Assembly (NCBI GenBank): GCA_947259105.1
Contig: CAMYKU010000022.1
Coordinates: 1-64,000, forward strand
Length of the DNA: 64,000 nucleotides
Direction: 5' to 3'
Origin: an uncultured Alphaproteobacteria bacterium
GTDB taxonomy: Bacteria; Pseudomonadota; Alphaproteobacteria; UBA8366; JADFVY01
Numbering within the stretch: the first letter of the stretch is position 1; each line of letters begins with the position of its first letter. Made by a program: the position numbers and the translations under genes. The notes under the pieces were generated by a model that saw only the letters and a list, made by a program, of their open reading frames with translations, had not been told where the DNA came from and ran no database searches. Shown one piece after another: positions 17,947-26,002 of this stretch.

Positions 17947-19062
17947 TCAAGCGGTCGTCGGCGCGAACCGCTCTTTCGCGATCGTTCGTTCCGCCAGCCG
18001 CGCCCGATCCATCTTCGGCCACCAGTTCGCGGGGATGACGATTTCGCCGGCCGCGAACGGCAGCGGGTCGGCCAGCAACCGCGCCTCCGGCCGGATCTTG
18101 ACGAAGCCGTTGAACTCGCCGGCATTGTCGAGCAGACCGTCGGCGACGCGGGCTTCCATCCAGCAATTGACCTCTGCGCCCAGCCCGTCGCCCAGCACCG
18201 CCCGGAGCCCGCATGCCTGCACCCGCTCGATCGCCGCCGTAAGGTGCGCAACGGACCCGAAGCGCTTCAGCTTCACCTTGCACAGCCCGACGCCGGGGAT
18301 CGCGGCCGCCCTGTCGATGTCGGGCAGGTCGCAGATCGGTTCGTCGAGCATCAGGGGTACGCGCGAAACCGCGGCCACGGCGGCATTCGCATCCCATTCC
18401 TCGGCCGCGCAGGGCTGTTCGAACAGTTCGATCCCCTCCGGATCGAGCGCCGCCGCGAAGCGGCAGCCGTCCTCCCGGCTGTACGCGCGGTTGGCATCGA
18501 TGCGCAGGGTCGCGCGCCCGGCCGTCGCCCGCTGGATCCAGCCGAGGCGTTCGATATCCGCTTCCACGTCCTGGCCGACCTTGATCTTGAAGGTGCGGTA
18601 GCCCTGCGCCAGGCGCTCTTCGACTTCCTGCTCGACCGCCGTGCGCGCCGTTGCGTTGAAGGCGGTCAGGAGCCGCTGCCGCGTTTCCACACCGGTATGC
18701 AGGGGCGGCGCCCCTTCCAGCATCTCGATGGCCGTGGTCAGTGCGGTCGCCGCGACCTTGCTCTCGGCCGCGCGCTCGGCGATCAGCCGCCGCGCCGCGC
18801 CGGTCGCCAGGCCCGGCAGCCGCGATGCGAGTTCCCGCGCGAAGGCCCAGCCGCCATCGCGGGTCTCGGCGCTCGATCCGGGCGAGATGTGCTGTTCACC
18901 CCAGCCCTCGCGCCCGTCCTCGTCGCGGATCTCGACAATCAGCGGCTCGAAGCTCTCGAAGGTCCGGTATGACAGCCTGTACGGCGTGACCAGCGGCAGG
19001 TCGGCCCGATAGAGCGCCACCTCGCGAATGCGCAACAGCCTATCCCCGCGTCCGTTGCGCAT
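17947..19062 (-). CDS. Mandelate racemase/muconate lactonizing enzyme family protein
   Basis: A 371-residue enolase-superfamily enzyme. Catalytic features are the KxK pair in FKIKVG, the metal ligands in LRIDANRAYS, ELFEQP and MLDEPICD, and KVKLKRFG on a later strand. Such enzymes abstract the alpha proton of a carboxylate (racemisation, dehydration or cycloisomerisation). The ATG at 19062 overlaps the end of leuD by 23 nt, so it is the third gene of the leuC-leuD operon. The exact reaction is not deducible. Confidence 0.85.
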   Translation of the reverse strand: MRNGRGDRLLRIREVALYRADLPLVTPYRLSYRTFESFEPLIVEIRDEDGREGWGEQHISPGSSAETRDGGWAFARELASRLPGLATGAARRLIAERAAESKVAATALTTAIEMLEGAPPLHTGVETRQRLLTAFNATARTAVEQEVEERLAQGYRTFKIKVGQDVEADIERLGWIQRATAGRATLRIDANRAYSREDGCRFAAALDPEGIELFEQPCAAEEWDANAAVAAVSRVPLMLDEPICDLPDIDRAAAIPGVGLCKVKLKRFGSVAHLTAAIERVQACGLRAVLGDGLGAEVNCWMEARVADGLLDNAGEFNGFVKIRPEARLLADPLPFAAGEIVIPANWWPKMDRARLAERTIAKERFAPTTA

Positions 19063-19672
19063 CGGGCGCCAGCCAGGGGAACCGCTCCCGGTACGACGCC
19101 TCGAACGCGGCCATCTCGGCCGCGAACTCCAGCGACAGGTCGATCTCGTTCAAGCCGTTCAGCAGGCAGTGCTTCTGAAACGGGTCGGGCGAGAAATCGA
19201 GCGTCGTTCCGTCGGGCATCACGATCGCCTGCGCCTCTAGGTCGACCGCCAGAACCGGCCGATCCGCGCCCCGCAGCTGTTCGCGCAGCCCGGCCACGAT
19301 ATCGTCCGGAAGCGTCACGGTCAGCACCCCGTTCTTGAGGCAGTTGGCGGCGAAGATATCTCCGAAGCTCGGCGCGATGAGGGCCCGGACGCCGCTGTCG
19401 ATCAGCGTATAGACCGCGCCCTCGCGGGACGATCCGCAGCCGAAATTGGCCCCGCCGACGATGATTCGCGCGTCGCGGTAACGATCCTCGTTGAGCGGAA
19501 ATTCCGGCCGCAGGGAGCCGTCTTCGCGTCGCCGCACGTCATGGAAGGTGAACTGCGCATAGCCCACCGCCCGCGGCTTGCGAATGAACCGCGCCGGAAA
19601 GATCTGGTCGGTGTTGACGTTCGCCATGTCCAGCGGCACGGCCGTCGCGGTGATCGTCTTGAACGGTTCCAT
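19040..19672 (-). CDS. leuD: 3-isopropylmalate dehydratase-type small subunit
   Basis: A 210-residue LeuD/aconitase swivel-domain protein. Features are NTDQIFPARF near the start and FGCGSSREGA near residue 75. It pairs with the LeuC-type subunit 7 nt upstream. Length and motifs match bacterial LeuD, but the surrounding genes are catabolic rather than leucine-biosynthetic. It may belong to a related hydro-lyase for a maleate- or citraconate-type acid. Confidence 0.85.
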   Translation of the reverse strand: MEPFKTITATAVPLDMANVNTDQIFPARFIRKPRAVGYAQFTFHDVRRREDGSLRPEFPLNEDRYRDARIIVGGANFGCGSSREGAVYTLIDSGVRALIAPSFGDIFAANCLKNGVLTVTLPDDIVAGLREQLRGADRPVLAVDLEAQAIVMPDGTTLDFSPDPFQKHCLLNGLNEIDLSLEFAAEMAAFEASYRERFPWLAPDAQRTRG

Positions 19673-19679
19673 GCGCCCC

Positions 19680-21095
19680 CTACCCTTCGCCCGTCAGCTC
19701 GCGCACGTCGGTGATGCGCCCCGTTACCGCCGCCGCGGCGGCCATCGCCGGGCTCATCAGATGGGTGCGCCCTCCCGGCCCCTGCCGGCCCTCGAAATTC
19801 CGGTTGGAGGTGGAGGCGCAGCGCTCGCCCGGGTTCAGCATATCGCCATTGATCCCGACGCACATCGAGCAGCCCGGCGACCGCCATTCGAATCCCGCCG
19901 CCAGGAAAGTCTCGTGCAGCCCCTCTTCCTCGGCCTGCTGCCGGATCAGGCCGGACCCCGGCACGACCATGGTCGGCACCTGCGCGGTGCGGCCCTTCGC
20001 CACGGCGGCCGCGATGCGCAGATCCTCGATGCGGCTGTTGGTGCAGGAGCCGATGAACACGCGGTCCAGGCGAATGCTTCGCAACTCGGTCCCGGGCTCG
20101 AGCGCCATATACGCCAGCGCCCGCTCCATCCTGGTGCGGCGGCCGGGGTCGCTTTCGGCGGCCGGGTCGGGAACTGTGCCGGTCACCGCCGCCACCTGCT
20201 CGGGATTGGTTCCCCAGGTCACCATCGGCGGGATTTCGGATGCCGCGATCCGCACCTCGCGGTCGTAGCTCGCATCCGCATCGCTCGCCAGCGTGCGCCA
20301 GTACGCCAGCGCCTTGTCCCACAATTCGCCGCTCGGCGCGTAAGGCCGGCCCTTGACGTATTCACAGACCTTGTCGTCGGGGGAGATCAGCCCGGCCCGG
20401 GCGCCCGCCTCGATCGACATGTTGCACACGGTCATGCGCTGCTCGACCGACAGCGCCGCGATGCCGGGGCCGGCGTACTCGATGACATGGCCGACGGCCC
20501 CGCCGGCGCCGATCCTGCCGATGATCGCCAGGATCAGGTCCTTCGAAGAGATACCGTCCGACAGTGGCGTTTCCACCAGGACACGCATGGTCTTCGGCCG
20601 CGCCCGCCACAGCCCCTGGACGGCCAGCACATGGGCCACTTCCGACGAGCCCACGCCGAACGCATAGGTGCCCAGCGCGCCATGGGTGGAGGTGTGCGAG
20701 TCGGCGCCGGCGATGACGAGCCCGGGTTGGGTGATGCCCTGCTCCGGCCCGACCACATGCAGAATGCCCTGCCGGATGTCGCCGAGCCCGAACAGCGTGA
20801 TGTCGTTGTCCCGGGAATCCGATTCGATCAGCTCCACCATGTTGCGGATTTCCGGGTCGGCGATGCCGTCGAGGCCTTGTTCGCGCCCGACCGTGGGGAC
20901 GTAGTGGTCGGAAAACGCGAAGGCCTGGCCGGGATTGCGGATCGTGCGGTCCTCCCGCCGGATCTTGTCGAAGCCGTGGAACGAATTTTCCTGCAGCAGC
21001 AGCCGGTCGATGTAGAGCAGGCATTCGCCGTCGTCGCGCCGGGCGACGACGTGACTGTCCCAGATCTTGTCGATGATCGTCCTGGCGCGCGGCAT
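19680..21095 (-). CDS. leuC: 3-isopropylmalate dehydratase-type large subunit
   Basis: A 471-residue 4Fe-4S hydro-lyase of the aconitase superfamily. Cluster cysteines are seen in FIGSCTNSR (about 350) and GCSMCVG (about 410). The early GADSHTSTHGALG motif is intact. The N-terminal region reads LLLQENSFHGFDKIRR instead of the usual LVHEVTSPQAFEGL of biosynthetic LeuC, which hints at another substrate. ATG 21095 follows GGAGGGTG. It leads the leuC-leuD-enolase-family operon and is divergent from tauE. Confidence 0.85.
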   Translation of the reverse strand: MPRARTIIDKIWDSHVVARRDDGECLLYIDRLLLQENSFHGFDKIRREDRTIRNPGQAFAFSDHYVPTVGREQGLDGIADPEIRNMVELIESDSRDNDITLFGLGDIRQGILHVVGPEQGITQPGLVIAGADSHTSTHGALGTYAFGVGSSEVAHVLAVQGLWRARPKTMRVLVETPLSDGISSKDLILAIIGRIGAGGAVGHVIEYAGPGIAALSVEQRMTVCNMSIEAGARAGLISPDDKVCEYVKGRPYAPSGELWDKALAYWRTLASDADASYDREVRIAASEIPPMVTWGTNPEQVAAVTGTVPDPAAESDPGRRTRMERALAYMALEPGTELRSIRLDRVFIGSCTNSRIEDLRIAAAVAKGRTAQVPTMVVPGSGLIRQQAEEEGLHETFLAAGFEWRSPGCSMCVGINGDMLNPGERCASTSNRNFEGRQGPGGRTHLMSPAMAAAAAVTGRITDVRELTGEG

Positions 21096-21242
21096 TGCGG
21101 TCACCCTCCCGTCCCCGGCGACTGTAGACAATCGGGCGCGCGGCTTGCAACGCCGATAAGGCGAACCGGTTGGGTCGGACCGGCAATTTCCCCAATTGGC
21201 AAGACATTGCTTGGCATCGGGACGGCCGCACCATAAAACCGA

Positions 21243-21252
21243 TTGTCGACAA
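21243..21252. promoter_or_regulatory. Perfect palindrome TTGTCGACAA
   Basis: A 10-bp perfect palindrome in the leuC-tauE divergent region, only 19 nt before the tauE start. It matches 9/10 positions of the site before gntR (8630-8639) and shares TTGT/ACAA arms with 16899-16912. It is a candidate GntR/FCD operator. Confidence 0.4.
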
Positions 21253-21271
21253 AACCGCCGTGGGGAAATGC

Positions 21272-22024
21272 GTGGAACTGGACCTGCTCTCGATCGCGTT
21301 GATCGTTCTGGCCGCCTTCGGCACCGCCGTGTTTCACGCCGTCGGCGGGTTCGCCGGCGGGCTGCTGCTGGCGATCTGCCTTGCCCCGATCCTGGGGGTG
21401 AAGGAAACCGTCCCGGTCACCGCAATGGCGATGATCATTTCCAACATGAACCGCGTGTGGGCGTTTCGCGCCGCCGTCGACTGGCGCACATTCGCGATCG
21501 TGTTCGGCGTGTCCCTGCCCTGTATCGTGCTCAGCGCGATCGTCTACATCAGGCTGCCGGTGGCGGCGGTCGCGCTGCTGCTGGGGAGTTTCCTCGCCCT
21601 CAGCCTGCCGGTGCGGCGTTACATGTCGGCGCACGAATTCGCGGTCGGGCCGCGCGGTCTTGCGGCGGCGGCGGTGCCCTACGGGCTGATCTCGGGCTCG
21701 ACCTTCGGGGCCGGCATGATGCTGGCGCCGTTCCTGCTGGGCGCGGGCCTTGCCGGCGAGCCGCTGCTCGGCACCGTCGCCGCGATCGGGTTCGGGCTCA
21801 ACCTGACGAAATCGACGGTGTTCGGTTTCTCGCCGCTGCTCGGCCCCGTGCTGATGGCCAAGGGGGTCCTGATCGGCCTGTGCACGATCCCGGGAACCTA
21901 TCTCGGGCGCTGGATCGTGCGCCGGACCTCGATCCGGGTGCACACGCGGTACATGGAGGGCCTGATCCTCTGCGGCGCGGTCTACTTCCTGTGGATCGCC
22001 GCGTCGGGGTTCGGCTGGCCGTGA
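21272..22024 (+). CDS. TauE/SafE family anion exporter
   Basis: A 250-residue membrane protein with about eight hydrophobic helices and the two-fold TauE/SafE repeat (GGFAGGLLLAICLAPILGVKE first, GSTFGAGMMLAPFLLGAG second). Family members move sulfite, sulfonates or organic anions. The GTG at 21272 follows GGGGAA; another GTG at 21260 is possible. Its stop overlaps the start of the next gene (GTGA). Confidence 0.83.
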   Translation: MELDLLSIALIVLAAFGTAVFHAVGGFAGGLLLAICLAPILGVKETVPVTAMAMIISNMNRVWAFRAAVDWRTFAIVFGVSLPCIVLSAIVYIRLPVAAVALLLGSFLALSLPVRRYMSAHEFAVGPRGLAAAAVPYGLISGSTFGAGMMLAPFLLGAGLAGEPLLGTVAAIGFGLNLTKSTVFGFSPLLGPVLMAKGVLIGLCTIPGTYLGRWIVRRTSIRVHTRYMEGLILCGAVYFLWIAASGFGWP

Positions 22025-22893
22025 CGGGGACGGCTGTCGATCTCGACGCATACCCGCCGGCCGAGGCGCTGGCCCGGCTGTGCGCCCTGGGCAGCGAGAC
22101 GCGCACCGGCTTTGCCGGCGGGCGGATCGTCTGGCGCATCTGGGGCGAGGGTCCGCCGCTGATCCTGCTGCATGGCGGGTACGGAACCTGGATGCACTGG
22201 GTGCGCGCGATCCAGCCGCTGGCCGGAGGGTTCCGGCTGCTGGTCCCGGACATGCCGGGCTTCGGCGAGTCCGACGCGCCGCCGCGGCCGCACAGCGCGG
22301 AAGGCATCGCCGCCGCACTGGCCGAGGGTGTTACGCAAGTTCTGGGGACCGATGCGCACCTGGCGATCGCCGGTTTCTCCTTCGGCGGTGTGATTTCCGG
22401 CCATCTTGCGCAGGCGCTGGCCGGCCGGGTCGACGGGCTTGTTCTGGCCGGCGCCGGGGGACTCGGGGCGAAGCGCGGCGACATGCCCGATCTGATCCCG
22501 CGCCATCCCGGCATGACCGCCGCCGAGATCGCTGCGGCGCATCGCCGGAACCTGGAAATCCTGATGCTCTCGGACCCGTCGCTGGTCGACGAGCTGGCGC
22601 TTCACATCCAGCACCGCAACACCGAGCAGCACCGGGTCAAGAGCCGGCCCTTCTCGATGACCGACACGCTGGCCCGGGCGCTGCGCAAGGTCGGTGCGCC
22701 GCTGAAGGCGATCTGGGGTGAGCGGGACGCCACGGCCGGCCCCTATCTGCGCCAGCGCGAGGAAATCCTGCGCGGCATCGACCCCGATGTCGATTTCAGG
22801 GTGATGCCCGGCGTCGGCCACTGGGCCATGTACGAAGCGCCCGATGAGTTCGCCGCGCTGGTCAAGACGCTGCTGAAGTCCCCGCGCTATTAA
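22021..22893 (+). CDS. Alpha/beta hydrolase
   Basis: A 290-residue alpha/beta hydrolase. It has the oxyanion region LLHGGYGTWMHW (about 48), nucleophile elbow GFSFGG (about 121), acid region GERDATAG (about 240) and catalytic His in PGVGHWAMYE (about 265). The GTG start at 22021 overlaps the tauE stop, so translation is coupled. Expected to cleave an ester, lactone or C-C bond of a substrate related to the neighbouring acids. Confidence 0.87.
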   Translation: MTGTAVDLDAYPPAEALARLCALGSETRTGFAGGRIVWRIWGEGPPLILLHGGYGTWMHWVRAIQPLAGGFRLLVPDMPGFGESDAPPRPHSAEGIAAALAEGVTQVLGTDAHLAIAGFSFGGVISGHLAQALAGRVDGLVLAGAGGLGAKRGDMPDLIPRHPGMTAAEIAAAHRRNLEILMLSDPSLVDELALHIQHRNTEQHRVKSRPFSMTDTLARALRKVGAPLKAIWGERDATAGPYLRQREEILRGIDPDVDFRVMPGVGHWAMYEAPDEFAALVKTLLKSPRY

Positions 22894-23001
22894 CCTCTTC
22901 CGGACATGTTCTTGTAATTTGCAATTGATGACTCCTCGGGCGTGTCAGGATACTTTTATGGCGCTGTTCAGGCGCACCGTATTTGTGACGGGAGGTTCAA
23001 C

Positions 23002-23586
23002 ATGTTCAAGAACATACGTAATACGATCATTTTCGGCGGGATCGCGCTGATACCGTTTGCGCTAATCGCCTATATCTTGTTCAAACTGGTCGAGTTGATG
23101 CAAACACTGGCCAAGATATTGGCTCCAGATCTTAGCGTTTCTCCCTATCTTGATGTTGTTATTATTATCGCGATCGGTACGGTTATTCTGTTGGCGATAT
23201 GCTTTGTTTTTGGATTGCTTGTCCGTACACAACTGGGGTCTGGGTCCTATACGGCCATCGACAAGAGGTTGCGGGAAAGTGTGCCGGGCTATGAGATCGT
23301 CGTGAATCTGCTTCACGGTTTGACGAGCAACAGCCTTTCCTACCCGCCGGCGCTCATCACGCTTACCGATCCCGGCACAGCGGAACTCGGCTTTGTCATG
23401 GAGGACAGCGGCGGTGAACGGGTGACTGTCTTCATACCGGCTGCGCCGGTTGTAACGGCAGGCCGAATCTATGTCGTGGAAAGAAGCCGCGTTCAATTGC
23501 TTGATGCGAAGAGCGTCGAAGCGGCCAATTGCATCACCAAATGGGGAATAGGGATAAGCGAGCTTGAAGCCAAACCCGCACAGTGA
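23002..23586 (+). CDS. DUF502 family membrane protein
   Basis: A 194-residue protein with two N-terminal transmembrane helices (about residues 10-32 and 50-74), then a soluble domain with YPPALITLTDPGTAELGFVMED and FIPAAPVVTAGRIYVV, typical of DUF502. ATG 23002 follows GGGAGG. Function of the family is not established. The gene is visibly less GC-rich than its neighbours (frequent ATA, TTG, TAT codons) and stands alone, which could indicate transfer. Confidence 0.8.
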   Translation: MFKNIRNTIIFGGIALIPFALIAYILFKLVELMQTLAKILAPDLSVSPYLDVVIIIAIGTVILLAICFVFGLLVRTQLGSGSYTAIDKRLRESVPGYEIVVNLLHGLTSNSLSYPPALITLTDPGTAELGFVMEDSGGERVTVFIPAAPVVTAGRIYVVERSRVQLLDAKSVEAANCITKWGIGISELEAKPAQ

Positions 23587-24057
23587 AGTAGCCAATCGGC
23601 TGTTCAAAGAGCCCTCCGGTTCAATTCCTGTCGGACCGTATCGGCCAGATCAGTGCTTTTCCCCGATCGTCCTGGATCATCGGGCCATTCTCGTCCTTGC
23701 GGTATGTTTTGCGTCTTCCAGGCTTGGGATGAATTTCATCTCAAGGTCCATGATCGGTTGCCCGCAGGCCATACGGTTGGCGCCGATGGGTTCGATCCTG
23801 GTGGTCTGGCCGGACCGTTCATAACTGCCGAAAACGCGGTTGCGGCTGCCATGGCCCGCCAGATCAAGCGAATCCACTCAGGTCAACAGTGAAGTATGCC
23901 AAGCAGACCGGAGTTTATTTGGTTTGCGGCTCCGAGGAGAGTCCGCTGCTGGCCGAGACCGCGGCGCAGGAGTGGGCCTGTCGGAGCGTCCGATCTTGCG
24001 CGGAAACCGAACGTTCGCGCGCCTTCCCGTCTCGTCGCGTGTTTATGGGTTTCCGGC
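23587..24057. other. Region without a recognised gene
   Basis: This 471-nt stretch has only short open frames. One on the plus strand (23653-23892, 79 codons) ends in a plausible helical stretch (ITAENAVAAAMARQIKRIHS) but has no ribosome binding site and no family I recognise. It may be a decayed gene tail. No RNA gene or repeat was seen. Confidence 0.4.
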
Positions 24058-24894
24058 CTAATCGAGATTCAGATCCTGACGGCGCAGCCAGTCCCGGAAT
24101 TCGGCGCGCTCGGGAAGCGACAGCTGGCGCGCCACGTTCTCGGACCAGACGCCGCGCGCGGCGACGCCGTAGCGGTCGACATGGCGCTGCCGTTCCGGCG
24201 GGATCGGCTTGCCGGCGAACACCCGGCCGTCATAGGCGTCGATTGCGGCCTCGAGCCCCGCATCGTCGTAGCGGTCTTGATGGACGACGATTTCCGGCGG
24301 CAGCCGCATCGAGATATCCGGTTCCCCGTCCGGCCAGCCGGCGGCGAGCCCGGCGATCGGAAACACGCCGGGCGGCAGTTCGAGCAGATCCTTGAGATCA
24401 TCCAGCCGGTTCCGGACGACGCTGAGCGGGCAACAGCCGAGCCCGGACGCCTCGGCGGCGCCGATGAAGCACTGCATGGCAAGCGCCGCATCGACCGCCG
24501 CGTTCATGAAGGTATCGACATTGTCGTTGCGGTGCTCATAACCGCGCTGCGCCGCGATCCTGCGGCCGCGGCGCACATCGCCCAGGAACACGAGAAGCAG
24601 AGGCGCCGTCGCCGCCCATGCGGCCTGTGGAATGATCTCCAGGAATCGGGCGCGACGGTCGGGATCCTTCAGCACGGCAATCGAATACTGCTGCAGGTTC
24701 GACTTCGTCGGCGCCGATTGCGCGCAGGCCAGCAGGGCCGCAAGCAGTCCGTCGCCCACCGGCCGGGACCGGAAGCGCCGCACGCTGCGCCGGGACAGAA
24801 TGGGCTCGATGGCCGACACGTCCGCCGGTGTTTCGTCTGGATCGGGTGCATCGAGTCCGAACCGCATGCGATACAGCGTTGCGAAATCTGTCAT
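24058..24894 (-). CDS. Nitroreductase family protein
   Basis: A 278-residue FMN-dependent nitroreductase-fold protein. It has ILSRRSVRRFRSRPV near residue 33 (the FMN-phosphate binding arginines), SAPTKSNLQQY near 60, and GLGCCPLSVVRN near 150. It probably performs NAD(P)H-linked two-electron reductions. It is the third gene of a minus-strand operon after the Ldh-family gene, with a 67-nt gap. Confidence 0.87.
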   Translation of the reverse strand: MTDFATLYRMRFGLDAPDPDETPADVSAIEPILSRRSVRRFRSRPVGDGLLAALLACAQSAPTKSNLQQYSIAVLKDPDRRARFLEIIPQAAWAATAPLLLVFLGDVRRGRRIAAQRGYEHRNDNVDTFMNAAVDAALAMQCFIGAAEASGLGCCPLSVVRNRLDDLKDLLELPPGVFPIAGLAAGWPDGEPDISMRLPPEIVVHQDRYDDAGLEAAIDAYDGRVFAGKPIPPERQRHVDRYGVAARGVWSENVARQLSLPERAEFRDWLRRQDLNLD

Positions 24895-24961
24895 GGACTT
24901 GCCCTATCTTCCGAATCGCGGATTCACTGCAGGCGCGGATCGGCACCCACGTCCGTTTTCG

Positions 24962-25990
24962 TCATTGCGACAGCGCCCTGATTTCCGCAAGCAATGCGGC
25001 GGGCAACGATACGCCGTCCCGGAGAGCCGCGGCCAGAAGCTGTTGCTCCCGCTGGCCGGGATAGAGGACCGGATGGGCGGGGTCCGCCGGCGGCGTCGAG
25101 GTGATCGTCGTCAAAAACTCCCGCACCGCCCGGTCGTAGCCGGGGCCGTGCAGCCGCGCCGCATCGATGGCGATGAAGAAATGGCCGATGCGCTGGGGCG
25201 CGCCCGGATTGTCGATCCATGATGAAATCCCGGTCAGGAAAGCGCCGCCGGGCAGCAGGCCGGCGAGCAGATCGACCGCCTGCGACAGGCCCGAGCCCTT
25301 GTGCCCGCCCATCGGCAGCAGATAGCCCTCGATCGCCTCTTCCGGGTCGGTCGTGGGCCTGCCGTCACGCGTCACCGCCCAGCCCTCCGGGATCGCCGCG
25401 CCTTCCCTGAGCGCGCGGCGGATCTTGCCGCGCGCCGCCACCGACATCGCCATGTCGAGGATGAAATGCGCGCTGTCCGGGTTGGGCATCGCGATGCACA
25501 GCGGATTGTTGCCGATGCGCGCCTCCGCGCCGCCCCAGGGCGGCATCGTGGTGGTGGCGTTGGAGCCGATGACGATCGCCATACCGCGGGCGCAGGCCTG
25601 CAGCGCATAGGGGGCCAGCGGGCCGAAATGATTGCTCTGGGCGATTCCGGCATAGGCGATTCCCGCCTCCTGCGCCATCTCCAGTGCCGCCGCCAGCCCG
25701 CGCGCGCCGGCGACGGGGCCGAGCGCGTTATCGGCGTCGACCACCGCCAGCGCCGGGGCGCGGCGGTCGATGCGGATGTGAGGCGCGACGTTGATCCCGC
25801 CCAGACCGATCCGGCGGATATATTCGGGCACCCGTATCATGCCATGCGTCGGGATTCCCAGCATTTCGCCGGTGACGAGTACATCAACGGTTTCGCGTGC
25901 ATCGACCTCGCCCACGCCGGCGCGGGTGAAGGCGCGGACAGCCAGTTCACCGAGTTCGTCCGCCGCCAGACATACGGTATCGGTATTCAT
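24962..25990 (-). CDS. Ldh family (malate/L-lactate/sulfolactate-type) dehydrogenase
   Basis: A 342-residue member of the type-2 malate/L-lactate dehydrogenase family. Motifs are PTHGMIRVPEYIRR near 50, AQSNHFGPLAPYAL near 120 and LLPMGGHKGSGLSQAVDLL near 225. Members use NAD(P)H to reduce 2-oxoacids or oxidise 2-hydroxyacids such as malate, ureidoglycolate or sulfolactate. It lies 12 nt after the isopropylmalate-dehydrogenase-like gene, suggesting two linked steps on hydroxy-dicarboxylates. Confidence 0.9.
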   Translation of the reverse strand: MNTDTVCLAADELGELAVRAFTRAGVGEVDARETVDVLVTGEMLGIPTHGMIRVPEYIRRIGLGGINVAPHIRIDRRAPALAVVDADNALGPVAGARGLAAALEMAQEAGIAYAGIAQSNHFGPLAPYALQACARGMAIVIGSNATTTMPPWGGAEARIGNNPLCIAMPNPDSAHFILDMAMSVAARGKIRRALREGAAIPEGWAVTRDGRPTTDPEEAIEGYLLPMGGHKGSGLSQAVDLLAGLLPGGAFLTGISSWIDNPGAPQRIGHFFIAIDAARLHGPGYDRAVREFLTTITSTPPADPAHPVLYPGQREQQLLAAALRDGVSLPAALLAEIRALSQ

Positions 25991-26002
25991 CGGTCGGGCT
26001 CC

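Noticed and set aside
23618-23640. tRNA-like T-loop GGTTCAATTCC
   Set aside because: The flanking bases do not form a T-stem, and no acceptor, D- or anticodon arm can be built around it.
23653-23892. 79-codon plus-strand frame after the DUF502 gene
   Set aside because: The C-terminal helix looks plausible, but there is no ribosome binding site or recognised family and the frame is short. Kept only as a possible remnant.
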